Part shown: one piece after another, positions 39,001 through 48,566 of the stretch
Layout: each line of letters opens with the position of its first letter
Position numbering within the stretch: the stretch's first letter is position 1
From: Kryptolebias marmoratus
Lineage: Eukaryota > Chordata > Actinopteri > Cyprinodontiformes > Rivulidae
Assembly (NCBI RefSeq): GCF_001649575.2
Contig: NC_051439.1
Location: forward strand, 13,111,591 to 13,175,590
Length of the DNA stretch: 64,000 bases
Reading direction: 5' to 3'
The notes under the pieces: model-generated
The model's input: the letters and a program-made list of their open reading frames with translations, nothing else
Told to the model about the DNA's origin: nothing
Databases searched by the model: none
Position numbers and translations under genes: made by a program

Positions 39001-42000
39001 TTTGTGCAGACTTCAATAAAATACTTTGTTGAAAATGTGAAAACCAAAACAATTTGTTTTTAACTTCATATCACAAAATATCCCAACAGGTATGTAAACC
39101 TAAGAACAAATATACAAGGAAAAAAAAAACTTTATTAAAGTAAATATTATGTAGAGTAAATTGGAGCTTAACACAAGATGAACTGAAGCAACAAAGCTCT
39201 AAACTGTGCAGAAAAACTATGACGTTTGTATGAACTCTTGTGTTTACGGTCATCATTTGTTCAGTATTCTTACAGGATAACTTATATTTTGATGCCCATC
39301 ATTCAACAGAACACAAAGTCATGTCTGCGTTGGAAAAGCCTCGAGAATCTGCCTCAGCCCCGACTCTGGAAGCTGCCATGCCTGAAACAAGCCATCGCTC
39401 CTCGGTGTCAAGTAAGATGCAAATAATGCTCTAAAGAATCCATTTATTACCTTAAAAAGTGTTGTTTGTTTGTTTGTTTTAGTTGAAGTGACAAATACCT
39501 TCCTTATATGTATTTTTGTGAATCCCTAGGGTTGGTCTAATACAGTGTGACTCCTGTAGTTTTTGAAATTTTATTTTAACAGAATGTAATTTGAGATCTT
39601 ACCAATAAACCTAGAACCTAAAATAATGATTAGGGCTGCAAAATAGATTGAAAAAATATTGTCATTGCTCACAGTGTCAACATGGTAAAGAATTGCAATT
39701 AAGTAGAGGCACAAACTGCAGGCCAAAAATATATTTTTGCCAATCAAGTGGACCCTTGTCATCCCGAATCCTCACAGCGAATCTAGATGAAAGTGGTAGA
39801 GATGCTACAACACACAGAAAGTGCTGCAAGCATCATGAAACCAGAAGGGAAAGAACATTTTGTCCTTGTGCTATAGCCGTAATCTGTAATTTATATACAT
39901 GTTGCTGAAAAAAGCTTTAACCAGTTCAGCAGATTCTTAAACGCAGGTGTTTTTTGTGCGTGTCTCACCTTTAGCTCAGTACCGTCAGGTGAAACGAGGC
40001 TCTCTGGGGGCTCTGACGATGAGTCAGCTGATGAAAAGACAGCTGGAGCATCAGTCCAGCGCGCCACACAACATCTGCACCTGGGAGACGGGTCAGTCAT
40101 TCTCAAAACTTAAAAACACAAGAGAGAACTAAAACTAAAATTAAAAAAAAATTACTTGTTGTCCAGAAGCTGAAACTAGACTGAAGGGAAAACACTTTTT
40201 TTTTTTTGTTGTCTTTGACAGGTCCTACAAAGACAAGTCTGCTCTCAGCACCGAGCACAGTCAGCATGTTTGTTCCGGCACCTGAGGAGTTCATCGACGA
40301 GCAGCCCACCACCATGTCTGACCGGTGAATGAATCATTCAGTGGCCGCCTGCAAACAAGTCATCTTTATGCCTAACCGCGCTCCGTTTTTCAATGTTTCT
40401 GTAGGTGTCGGGACTGTGCGGCTGTGCTGGAGGAATATGATGAAGAGACTCTTGCCCTCGCTGTGATCGTTCTCTCCATGTTCATCCACCTGAGCCCAGA
40501 TTTGGCTGCTCCCATGCTCCTGGACATCATGCAGTCTGTGGGCAGGTACAGCACGGCAGCTCCTGTGAACGTCCCCGCAACCCTCCACTTCACCCGTTAA
40601 ATGAAGTTTCATAACTCGCTCTTAGAACTCATGCATAATTCATCTCCAAGTCCTAATCTGCTGCTTTGACGTCTTTCAGGCTGGCATCTAGTGGCAATTT
40701 TACTGGACAGGCTGAGAGGTGGGAGACTTTAAAGGCGTCGCATCAATACGCTCAGATATTCACGGTGCTTGTAGTTTAATAATATAAGTGAAGCGTGACT
40801 GACACAAGCATGCTCCCTGTGATGTTTTGCAGTATGTTGATCCCAGGAAATGTAGCAGGTGTGGCCAAGCAGTTCCTCCGCTGCATGTTTCACCAGCTGG
40901 CACCCAATGGTATCCTGCCTCAGCTCTTCCAGAGTAACATCAAAGGTCTGCTTCTTCTTTTATTTTTTATTTTTGGTGGGGCCAAATCTGACATGATGCG
41001 GAAGGAACTAACGTCATTTCCTTTCTTGTTATCTCACAGATGGGAGTTTCCTGCGAACACTTGCGACCTCGTTGATAGACTTTAACGAGCTGAGCTCTGT
41101 TGCGGCTCTCAACATGCTTCTGGAGGTGTGTGGGTGTTTAGTCATGGAACCAGCAGGGGGAGCTCTTGTCAAAGCAAAATATCTTTTTAATGGCAAGCTG
41201 CTCAGCACAAGCCCATTTAAAAATTGCAAATTATCTAAGTATTTATGGAAAGCTTGTGTACTCTGAGCCACTGGGCCACTTTTTTGTTACTGTTTGGTCA
41301 AATAAATATAAATGACAAGAAACAATCAATGAATTAACATATTTGAGCAGTCATCTGCACCTCAGTGCCCTTAATCACCAGCTTTCAGCAGTCTCATTGA
41401 TTAGTTAAATGGAAATAAATTCATTTATAGAACTTCATTATAAAACCTTGTTATGGTTTATGCCTCTTTGCCCACCAGGGCTTGAACAACAAAAAGAGCC
41501 TCCCTGCAGGGGGCACAATGCTGCACTGCCTGGACAACATCGCCTCCTTCATGGAGGCTCTCCCCATGGACTCCCCTAGCAACCTGTGGACAACCATCTG
41601 CAACCAGTTCCAGACCTTCCTCGCAAAACTGCCCTCTGTGCTTCCTCTGAAGGTAGATATCAACTCTTCCGCTCACTCAGTCATGGTCTGATATGGTTTA
41701 ATGTGATTATGGCTCAAGGAAAAAGCATCTCACAGTGCCCTTGTCTGGCTCAATAGGAGAGCCTTAAAATTGTAATTGATTTGAGTCTGATGCTTTTAAC
41801 CTTGGGGGTCAAATTAGTGCACAGATTTATTTTTGCCACTTGAAGCACTGATGGTCAAATGTTTGTGTCTCAACAGTGTCCGATGGATTCCAGTTTACGG
41901 ATTATTATTTGTCTCCTAAAAATCCCAACCACGAATGCAACTCGGGTAATTTCAAACTAAAAACGTTACATTTCAGTACATTCCTGCCCAAATGTCTTTG

Positions 42001-45000
42001 ATATTTACCACATCCTAACCTCTGTTTACAGAGTCTCCTGGAGCCTTTCTCCAAGCTGTTGAGCTTTGTGATCCAGTACGGCACATTCAGCCTCTCTTAC
42101 CTTGTAGAGCTCTGTGGACTGTGTTACAAAGCCTTCAACAAGGTGTGTTTCAGATGTTTTGCCTAAAATACAAAAGTTTAATTAATCTGCGGTATTGACA
42201 GAGCCGAGCTCCTGTTTGCTGGCCTCTCACTCATCACCTACTTCCCCTGACTTCTCCAGGCAGCTAGAAGAGTGGCCATGTGTCACAGATGATTAAGTAA
42301 GCAATCAGCCAGTATTGATTAACACTATTAGTTTGTGTGCCAGGGTTGAGAATGTATGGCGTGTTCTTCGTGGCTCCCTGTAGCAGAGATGGAGCTGAGG
42401 CCGCCTGCTCTGTTCGTCAGATGTCAGCGCCGTTTACTTTATGCCCCCTGTGTTATTGATTTTTCACACTCTCCTTAATTCCTTGCCTTTTTAATATCCG
42501 CATTTCCAGAGCCTCGTGTTGCCTTGATCAATTGCTTTTGGGTCCCGTTCTGTGGTGTCACTTTCCAGCTGCTTCAGGTGGCTTTGGAAATTAGGTTTTA
42601 AAGGGGTAGTTCAGAGCTTTCAACGTGTGGTTCTGCGTGGCGGCGGCTAGCGCTTTTAGTTAGGCACTTTAAATGCGGCAAAGTTTGTCACATCACGCAC
42701 GCACCATTTACCACAGCTGCACGCCGCAGCATTTGAATGGACCCTCTTATTAACTCCGTAGCTTAAGAACACCCATTTGACTCGCTATTTACCAAGTGGA
42801 CATGCTCCATTAACTTTTAATTATGAGAGGGCCTTTTACAGGTATGAGCACGAGCAAGCCACACAGTGGGAAATGTCAGAGGCAGCTTTGCAGAGGAACA
42901 TGTGGCCGCTTCGAACGTAAGCAAACATGACTGCAAAGAGAAAGAGCGAGGCAAACTGGAAGCCTGAAGATGACAGTGTGGTTTGTAAACAGGCAGCTGG
43001 GCTTTGTGTGGAAGAGATGAACAAAGAGAGCAGCCTGTCCTCGGGGAGGGAGAAGGCAGCCTGACAGCCTCATCTGAGCTGCCTGGGACTCTGGGAGGAG
43101 AGATCTGGACTGGCCTAAATCTACTCCTCGCCTTCACTATTCTCTGTCTCCCTGGCTGCCCTCCCTCCCTCCCTCCCTCCCTCTTTCTATTCAAGCTTCA
43201 GAGTTTATGCTCTCCGCTCAGCATGAGTAAGGAAGAGTGATAATGGAAAAAGGCAGTCTTGCTGCTCCAGTACATTTACTCCATTCTCCTTCTCCTCACA
43301 TCCAGGAGCGAGATAAGTTCTACATGTCCCGCATTGTGGTGTTGGAGCTTTTGCAGGCTCTCAAGTTCAAATCTCCTCTGCCTGATACAAACTTGTTACT
43401 GCTGGTCCAGGTAAAAAATAAAAAAGAAGGGCGTCCTCTATTCAGCTCAGTTTGTACAAATCCATAAATCACAATCTTACATACCGTGAATCTTTGTCAG
43501 TTTGTTTGTGCAGATATTGGCACACGTCTAGCTGAATCCACCATCATCCAGAAACACATGATCTCGACGCTGCCGGGGGTGAGACTTAACACTCTGTGTG
43601 TTGCAGCCTTATTAAGATCAGCCTCGTAAAACAGCGGGAAGTACGAATAGACCCCTATGTGGTAAGAATAAACTGTTTTTTTTGTTCTCAACAGTGTACA
43701 ACAGCAGCAATGGAATGCATGAGGCAATACATAAGTGAGCTCCTGGACTTCATTGCAGATATGCATACTCTAACCAAACTGAAAGTAAGGCTCATTCCTC
43801 ATACGAGTGGCACGAGTTGGCAAATATCTCATCTTAAGTTATTCCCCCCTCATTTTGTTTCTTCTCTCTAAATTCAGAGCCATATGAAAGCTTGCTGCCA
43901 GCCACTCCACGAGGACACTTTTGGGGGCAACCTGAAAGTAGGCTTGGCACAAGTTGCAGCCATGGAGATCAGCAAAGGCAATCACCGTGATAACAAAGCT
44001 GTGGTCCGTTATCTTCCCTGGTTGTATCATCCACCGTCCACCATGCAGCAGGGGTAAGAAGGGCCAATTAGGAGCAGTTTAGTGGGGCAGTTTAAACAGT
44101 TTACTTATACTAGTACAGAGGTTTATGTTTGTCTCTGTATTTTGTTTTTATGGCTTTAAGAAGACTGTAATAAAGTACTAAATAAATAGAACAATATTGG
44201 GGGTATTGATTTCTTTCAGAATCAATACCTTTACTGCAAAAACACTGAAAACGAAAGGGGAAATATTTACGAAGGATTAGAAACAGCATATGTTATGCAG
44301 TACTGCTGATTTCCTAAAATAATAACAATGTATTTGCTTTTTAAAAAGATCTCTGAAATAAATGATAAAACAATATTTTTAAGCTTTGTATTTAGCCATA
44401 TAAATATAAAACTGGCTCATTATTTTTTTAATCTGAAACCCAAAGATTGATTTGATTTATTCCTCTTTGATGGCCTGCTTGTGGTTGTGTGTTTTGTCTT
44501 TTTTTAGTACTACAAAAGTGCTCTTTCAATCACTCTGTCATGCATACTCAAGTGGCTGCAAACAAGGACATTCTGCATGTGGAGAGACCAGGGTGATTGT
44601 TCGAGAGTCAAAGCTCTTTTTAGTTTTTTTCTTTTTTTTTAACTGTTTTGTTTTTTTGTGTTTCACAGTAGCATTTTATGTGCATGTGATGACATTTTTT
44701 AATGAGATTTGAGTTCATCATCTGCCTGTTTATACATTCTTCCTATAGGGTTCAGAAATAACCCTATATGGTCAAGAGAGCGGAGCTAGGAAGTGACGGT
44801 TGAGCTGTTCATGTTTTGAAATCGCTAAATGTGAAGAAAAAATGCCTTGAATGCTTCCGTGATTAACTTCTTTCATTTGCATGTTCATCAACAAATATGA
44901 CCTAATGGGTTGCCTATTTAAAATTGACTCAAAGCAGAGTCGTGACAGCTCTCTGATCTGAACAACTGCGGTATATGTGGAACATTTATAGCACGAAATA

Positions 45001-47048
45001 CATCACATTCGAGCACCACTAAGATAAATCAAAACTAAAATCTGTGCTTGCAAGTGTGATTGCTGCTATGTTCTCATTTGTTTGCTTGTTTATGTTGCTT
45101 TCTGGTCACAACGACTGGGAATTAAGCAGCACAGTTTAAGGACAAAAAAAAAAAAACTTTTTAAGGACAGGAAACAACCACAGTAATATTATGTAGCGTG
45201 CCAATGCAAATTATCCCCAGCATATGAGAAGCTGCCATTTTTCTTTTATCAGAAAGCCCCACTAATTTGGATCCATACATATATTTATGAGGACACGAGG
45301 ATGAAAGAAAAAAGACTTTTGTAGTTCCCCTTTGGAGCAGTTGTAGTTTAACCACACATGATTGGTGCAAATTTACATCTGCCTTCACGTGCAGCATTAT
45401 ATTTCTCATTTGTTAGTAGATAGAACTCAAGTTCCTGGCAACAGGAACCATGTTTCTCAACTAGTTTAAAATTTGGTCTTAATCACACACACCATATGGT
45501 CTTGATTAGTTAGACTTTTTGAGCTAATGCAAACCTGAAGACTGTGGTTAAATCCAGTGCTCCATTTGTTGAATAATTTACAGACTTCATTAACTCCAAA
45601 AAATAATGCTTATTAGAGATGTGTGAAAAAGATCTGAAAGTATCTTTATGCAGAGCTGCCATTGTGGAAGTGAAATGTGTGAATAGTAGGACACAGAGCC
45701 TGTATTGTGTGCACATTTGTCAACATTTCTAATTTGTCAACATTTTATCTCCTTAGGCCAAAAGAATTCATTGAGTGCGTGTCCCACATCCGTCAGCTGT
45801 CCTGGCTTCTTCTGGGCTCCCTGACGCACTGCGCTCTGCACCAGGGCTCCACCTCCTGCATGCCCATCCCTCTAGATGCTGGCTCCCACATTGCAGATCA
45901 TCTTATAGTCATCCTTATTGGTTTCCCAGAACAGTCAAAGGTCGAGCTGACTCAAATCCCTTTTCACGGTCGCTGAAAGTTGTTGTCAGTATGAGCTGTG
46001 TTTTGATCCGCTTTGATTTGTTGCTGTCGTTTGCCACCTCCAGACGTCGGTGCTGCACATGTGCTCTTTGTTCCACGCTTTCATGTTCGCTCAGTTGTGG
46101 ACCATCTACTGTGAGCAGGCAGCTGCTGTGCCGTCCCTGCAGAACCAGAACCAGACGGAGTTTTCCTCCAGTGCGATCCTTACAGGCCTGGAGTTCTGGA
46201 GCCGGGTCACACCGAGCATCCTGCAGCTTATGGCTCACAATAAAGTGGTAACTGCTCATCTTAATCTCTTCAAATAAAACCCTTATTTGTCATACTATGA
46301 GTAATCTTTATGTTACTGCCTGCCACCAGAGGCGAGTGGTGATAATGTTTTGGCCTGTATGCTTGTGCTTGTTTGTAACATGAGCCAGTGGACGGATATT
46401 AATGAAACTCTCAGGAATTAATCATTGGATGTACATCTGCAACTCATTAGCTTTTTGAGCCAGCTCAATTCAAGCCTTCCCATCTTAAGACGATTTTAGT
46501 TTAGAGCTCTGGCATGAAGCACAGCTTGAAGAAGTGTTAGACCTTTAATTTTAGATGTAATCATTGGTTCTATTCATATTCGTTTTCTAGATGGTAGAGA
46601 TGGTGTGTCTTCATGTCATCAGTTTGATGGAAGCCCTGCAGGAATGCAACTCAACCATCTTTGTCAAGGTAACATGGTGTTTTTTGTATGAATATCTTTC
46701 TATGCAACTTAACATTTAGCATAAAACTCATTCTTTCTTTCAGTTGATTCCAATGTGGCTCCCCATGATTCAGTCAAACCTCAAGGTAAGTCTTTCTGTA
46801 CTTACAGGCTACACGCCTACAACTTCAAACCGTAACGTTCTCTTCCATCCTCCTTCCAGCATCTGTCTGCAGGGCTTCAGCTGCGTCTTCAGGCCATCCA
46901 GAACAGAGTGAACCACCAGTGTCTGCAGGGCCAGGCGCCCGGGGCTCCGCCGTTCGCCTTGCGCAAGTGGCTCCAGTGCACCCAGTTTAAGATGGCTCAG
47001 GTGGAGATCCAGTCGTCAGAAGCCGCCTCACAGTTTTACCCTATGTGA
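15837..47048 (+). CDS. unc79: UNC79, NALCN sodium-leak channel complex subunit (51 coding exons, complete)
   Basis: The product is the large cytoplasmic HEAT/armadillo-like protein that pairs with UNC80 and supports the neuronal NALCN leak channel, which sets resting excitability. I joined 51 GT-AG exons by protein similarity to remembered UNC79 and by splice phase. Cumulative phase agrees at every junction and gives 8127 nt, that is 2708 residues plus stop, near the roughly 2,600-2,700 usual for the family. Translation begins MSTKAEQ at 15837 and ends ASQFYPM-TGA at 47046-47048. The only ambiguous junction is the exon 33 acceptor. Introns run from 74 nt to about 2.8 kb. Exon blocks are annotated separately below. 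No frameshift or premature stop was found, so the gene looks intact. Confidence 0.96.
16470..17115 (-). repeat. TTTTAGCTA-type degenerate minisatellite, copy B (reverse orientation)
   Basis: On the plus strand this reads as AGCTAAAAGCTAAAAGAAGC-type units, the reverse complement of copies A, C and D. The reverse complement of its left flank carries CATTCAGCCCTCAGGATTGACAG then AAAATGTCATTTCT in pieces, resembling the right flank of copy C (CAGTCCTCAGCGTTCACG, then AAAAAGACATTTCT). It lies in unc79 intron 1, facing copy A across the first coding exon. Confidence 0.88.
17590..17735 (-). mobile_element. tRNA-derived SINE-like fragment
   Basis: The minus strand reads AACGAAAGGTTGCCAGTTCA then AGTCCCAAGACTAGTTGGG. 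The AGTTCAAGTCC core resembles a polymerase III B box, and the following phrase matches the body of fish tRNA-derived SINEs as I remember them. The A box is not clear and no tail or target-site duplication was found, so this is probably an old partial copy within unc79 intron 1. Confidence 0.5.
18090..20913. other. unc79: unc79 intron 2
   Basis: Longest unc79 intron, 2.8 kb. It holds a TG-rich patch near 19335-19470 and a pyrimidine-rich run leading into the exon 3 acceptor (20820-20908). Open frames here are not gene-like. No other element recognised. Confidence 0.75.
20914..23705 (+). CDS. unc79: UNC79 exons 3-7 (residues 48-303)
   Basis: Exon 3 20914-21227, exon 4 21919-22089, exon 5 22797-22892, exon 6 22977-23032, exon 7 23576-23705. 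Visible blocks include NLAVPMTMCLFPVPFPLTPS, SLDYQGLYVTLVTLLDLVPL, LGQSIFYTTTCLLPFL, VNLSASSMLMIAMQYTSNP and VKPPAVQMLFHYWPNLKPPG, which read as alpha-helical HEAT-like sequence. A Gly/Gln-rich GGQGQQ insert in exon 3 looks lineage-specific. The 84-nt intron between exons 5 and 6 has no stop in frame (see findings). Confidence 0.95.
23807..27446 (+). CDS. unc79: UNC79 exons 8-12: cysteine-rich region (residues 304-454)
   Basis: Exon 8 23807-23871, exon 9 24616-24704, exon 10 25098-25138, exon 11 26145-26173, exon 12 27217-27446. This part is unusually rich in Cys and His for a cytoplasmic helical protein: C310, C315, C327, a CEEC pair at 346/349, C375, C380, C391, C396/C397 and a CKRC pair at 408/411 followed by HVNHH. 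That spacing looks like one or two zinc-binding knuckles, which is my inference. Exons 10 and 11 are very short (41 and 29 nt). Confidence 0.94.
24705..27216. other. unc79: unc79 introns 9-11, non-exonic content
   Basis: Between the tiny exons 10 and 11 the sequence is AT-rich, with an (ATT)n microsatellite at 25529-25556. No RNA gene, repeat element or alternative exon is recognised. The 26.4-26.7 kb open frames have no coding character. Confidence 0.7.
25529..25556. repeat. (ATT)n microsatellite
   Basis: About nine perfect ATT units in unc79 intron 10. Confidence 0.95.
27702..27835 (+). repeat. teleost dispersed repeat, copy 1 (internally deleted)
   Basis: Reads GTTAGCAAAGTATCTCATGA, then jumps to CTATAACTCAGCCAGTTTTA, CAGATATTGAGCTTAAATTT, GGTGAGGTAGTAGCTGAGAG and a CCCAACACA end. 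The same phrases occur at 58.87-59.08 kb, separated there by about 100 bp that is missing here. It lies in unc79 intron 12. I recall this repeat as common in fish genomes but cannot name it. Confidence 0.75.
27986..29900 (+). CDS. unc79: UNC79 exons 13-17 (residues 455-741)
   Basis: Exon 13 27986-28157, exon 14 28251-28481, exon 15 28638-28828, exon 16 29014-29137, exon 17 29760-29900. Conserved blocks: DQRLLSQFGIWFLVSLCTP, NTPTESLARLVSMVFQWFHS, VGGYWDKSCSTVTQLKEGL, MFDIELCPLPFSMEEMFG and VLSELDIVVPLQLLIGMFSD. Intron 13 (28158-28250) is 93 nt and open in frame. Exon 17 has a weak acceptor (GGGATGAAG) with little pyrimidine tract, yet phase and protein similarity require it. Confidence 0.95.
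30400..31062 (+). CDS. unc79: UNC79 exons 18-19 (residues 742-889)
   Basis: Exon 18 30400-30615 and exon 19 30835-31062. Exon 18 carries a short Ser-Pro-Phe repeat (LSPFPSPFRSPFRSPLR), a candidate proline-directed phosphorylation or SH3-binding segment, then an acidic DLDCDDDDMN stretch. Exon 19 has FQAPWGGSHTCQKDEKALEC and LCQSSILCYQLGCELLERL, another Cys-rich cluster. Both junctions are phase 0. Confidence 0.95.
31301..32176 (+). CDS. unc79: UNC79 exons 20-23 (residues 890-1065)
   Basis: Exon 20 31301-31442, exon 21 31576-31655, exon 22 31772-31920, exon 23 32019-32176. Exon 20 encodes a variable Asn/Glu-rich linker. Exons 21-23 return to conserved sequence (FSYQQLPVSLKLIYTILQ, MNCLKILCLHGECLYLARKD, ALSLSHGADIFWSLINTNF). 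All splice sites are GT-AG with consistent phases. Confidence 0.94.
32177..33357. other. unc79: unc79 intron 23
   Basis: AT-rich 1.2-kb intron. It contains GTTGCCATGGTTAC at 32406-32419, a good match to an RFX X-box. An open frame reads through its last part into exon 24 but has no similarity of its own. Confidence 0.7.
33358..36146 (+). CDS. unc79: UNC79 exons 24-28 (residues 1066-1374)
   Basis: Exon 24 33358-33539, exon 25 33743-33944, exon 26 34033-34215, exon 27 35360-35428, exon 28 35857-36146. Highly conserved blocks: HLLKYSLAHAFCCFLASVED, LCLCLDFQFDTVVRDRPIIL, FFVNRFETLSLEAQLHLDCN, ITAVRTNVANLSDAAMWKIR and FNTVKRHLYVLLGYDQQEGC. Exon 27 (69 nt, phase 1 at both ends) encodes LRLTRQEQSAPTLGDMIEKV and could be skipped without changing the frame, so it is a likely cassette exon. 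Confidence 0.95.
34480..34725 (+). repeat. TTTTAGCTA-type degenerate minisatellite, copy C
   Basis: Short copy of the family in unc79 intron 26. The left flank ACTTTATTTACAAATTC then CCACAGAAATACTCC resembles copy A; the right flank CAGTCCTCAGCGTTCACGCT and GAAAAAGACATTTCT resembles copy B after reverse complementing. Fewer core units than A, B or D. Confidence 0.8.
36230..38711 (+). CDS. unc79: UNC79 exons 29-32: large disordered segment (residues 1375-1960)
   Basis: Exon 29 36230-36412, exon 30 36721-36883, exon 31 37168-37317, exon 32 37449-38711. Exons 29-30 are conserved (LPLVVQVLKYCACPQLRHYF, RCSLWALRPHIRQMWLKALL). Exon 31 (150 nt, phase 1 both sides) could be skipped in frame; the mammalian protein I remember joins KEKG directly to EIEL, so it may be alternative. 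Exon 32 is 1263 nt and mostly low-complexity Ser/Pro/Glu sequence, with SDSDSLVFEPLPPLRIVESD and an acidic run of Asp/Glu near residues 1883-1915. The 278-codon antisense open frame here is a shadow. Confidence 0.94.
39265..41652 (+). CDS. unc79: UNC79 exons 33-40 (residues 1961-2267)
   Basis: Exon 33 39265-39411, exon 34 39975-40091, exon 35 40222-40324, exon 36 40405-40545, exon 37 40680-40718, exon 38 40833-40945, exon 39 41040-41125, exon 40 41479-41652. For exon 33 the stronger-looking acceptor 11 nt downstream (CTTACAG) would give an immediate TAA, so the upstream one (GTTCAG) is used here. Conserved blocks: RCRDCAAVLEEYDEETLALA, MFIHLSPDLAAPMLLDIMQS, NVAGVAKQFLRCMFHQLAPN and SLIDFNELSSVAALNMLLE. 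Exon 37 is a 39-nt micro-exon. Exon 36 starts with a CxxC pair. Confidence 0.9.
39633..39720 (+). repeat. possible degenerate dispersed repeat
   Basis: The phrase TTAGGGCTGCAAAATAGATT followed by ATTGTCATTGC resembles the start of a repeat I have often seen in fish introns (GGGCTGCACGATAT type). Lies in unc79 intron 33. Weak similarity only. Confidence 0.25.
41877..44053 (+). CDS. unc79: UNC79 exons 41-46 (residues 2268-2476)
   Basis: Exon 41 41877-41945, exon 42 42032-42142, exon 43 43306-43410, exon 44 43501-43578, exon 45 43695-43784, exon 46 43878-44053. Blocks: LLEPFSKLLSFVIQYGTFSL, MSRIVVLELLQALKFKSPLP, TTAAMECMRQYISELLDFIA and NKAVVRYLPWLYHPPSTMQQ. Five successive junctions are phase 0, typical of repeated helical modules. 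Intron 42 (1.2 kb) contains a (CCCT)n run near 43156-43183. Confidence 0.94.
44054..45756. other. unc79: unc79 intron 46
   Basis: AT-rich 1.7-kb intron with short T-runs and no recognisable gene, RNA or interspersed repeat. Confidence 0.7.
45757..47048 (+). CDS. unc79: UNC79 exons 47-51: C-terminus (residues 2477-2708)
   Basis: Exon 47 45757-45940, exon 48 46044-46247, exon 49 46591-46668, exon 50 46744-46785, exon 51 46860-47048. Blocks: PKEFIECVSHIRQLSWLLLG, LHMCSLFHAFMFAQLWTIYC, VEMVCLHVISLMEALQECNS, LIPMWLPMIQSNLKHLSAGL and RKWLQCTQFKMAQVEIQSSE, ending ASQFYPM. The last two introns are only 75 and 74 nt. The stop codon TGA is at 47046-47048. Confidence 0.96.
46330..46480 (+). repeat. teleost dispersed repeat, copy 2 (5' half)
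   Basis: Carries AGGCGAGTGGTGATAATGTT, then ATGAGCCAGTGGACGGATAT, TAATGAAACTCTCAGGAATT and GGATGTACATCTGCAACTCA. It shares the ACCAGTGGACTGATTTTAATGAAAC region with the copy at 58.87 kb and lacks the 3' half present at 27.7 kb. In unc79 intron 48. Confidence 0.65.
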
Positions 47049-47371
47049 CCTGCACACCTGCATGCACCTGCCTTGACTGAACCCTGTGATTCACAAAAAG
47101 AGACTCCTGCATCTACTAATGCTGTGGGATTCATTTGAACTGAAATACTTTCAGCATCTTTAGTATAATACTTATATATGTACAGTAAATCTATGCTATT
47201 TTAAAAACAACCTGTGATGGATAAATATGTCTGAACTGTTGCATTCAATAGATCTGACGAATCAGAGGATGACCGAGAATTTCTATAATCTCATGTTAGT
47301 TGTTAAATCTTATACATGCACACTCTGTTACATTCCTGTCACTTTTTAAGTTGCTTGCTCGCAAGCTGAAT

Positions 47372-47377
47372 AATAAA
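47372..47377 (+). terminator. unc79: unc79 poly(A) signal AATAAA
   Basis: Canonical AATAAA 324 nt after the unc79 stop, followed by GT/T-rich sequence (CCTTTTTGCTTTTC and ACTTTGTCATTTTGC). Likely end of the short 3' UTR. Confidence 0.65.
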
Positions 47378-47399
47378 AGTCCTTTTTGCTTTTCTAAAC

Positions 47400-48534
47400 A
47401 CTGAGACACTTTGTCATTTTGCTTGAATCGCCGACCCTTTCAAAATTCAAATGTGACATTTTCTGCCCTTTGACGTCCTCACCGGTGTGGAAAATGTCCG
47501 GTTCCGCCACAAAGCAGGTGCGATAAAATCGGCCCGGGAAGTCTGCTCCTCTGAACGAGAAACCGAAGCTCGGGCGTCTGCAGAAAAAAAAAAAATGACA
47601 TGACAAGCCTTACCCAGCTGCCGTCTGAGATCCTTGTCAGACTGTCAGTCATGCTGCCTTCTGCCATCAGCGCTCAGATCGATCAGAGGCCAATCTGAGT
47701 TGCGGCAGCAGCTTTGTAACTCGATAACATGGAGCCAGACATTGGAGGTAAACAAGGCTATTTAGGTTGTAAACCCCCTTCCACCTAGTCCATCCTTCTG
47801 CTCTTTGGCAGCAGCAAAACAGATTGGCCCTCGCATATACCAAGCAAACACAATTACCTTTTGGACTAATGTGGTTTGTTGTGATTAAGCATTGTTGTGA
47901 GGTCTAACTTTGTTATCACAAAGCTCTTGTCTGAGAATAACAGATGACATGACAGCAGGGCTAGAAAACCGAGCAGCACATTAATCTTTGTTTTCATCTT
48001 TCTTGCTGCAAAGATTTCATTATCAAGCTTTAAGATGAATTAGATCTGATCACATAAATGTGCTCTGCTGGTAAAAAAACAAAACAAAAACAAAAAAATC
48101 CCAACATTTTGGGCAAAAATGAGCCTGATTTGATTTGCATTGTTTTTTTGAATTATTACTTTTTAATAACCTCATATTTTGGAAGACCCATGCAGAGAGG
48201 TGTCTGGAAAATGAATCATTTGTGTAATGATATCCCACAATGTGACAAACGAACACAAATACACACGTAAACACTCCGTGGTGACCTGAAGCTAGCTGAA
48301 TCAGGCTGCAGTGCCCCTTCTCATCAACCTCTAGCCTTAGCTCATCAAAGAGCCCATCTCCTGCTGTGCCTCTGTGTGTGTGTGAGTGTGTGTTAAAGTG
48401 ATGATGGATACAGGTGTGTACGTGTGCCCGCGTGTGCATAGGTGTGTGTGTGTTTAATCAAGTCCCTCTTGCTCTGGGGTTGCATCTGTCAGCCACTGCC
48501 ACCGTTGTGATCGTTTGAACTCGCAGCCCTTTAC

Positions 48535-48566
<32 letters not shown>

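Noticed and set aside
43140..43190. CCCT-rich run as a possible G-quadruplex promoter
   Set aside because: Simple repeat within unc79 intron 42 with no nearby exon 1-like features.
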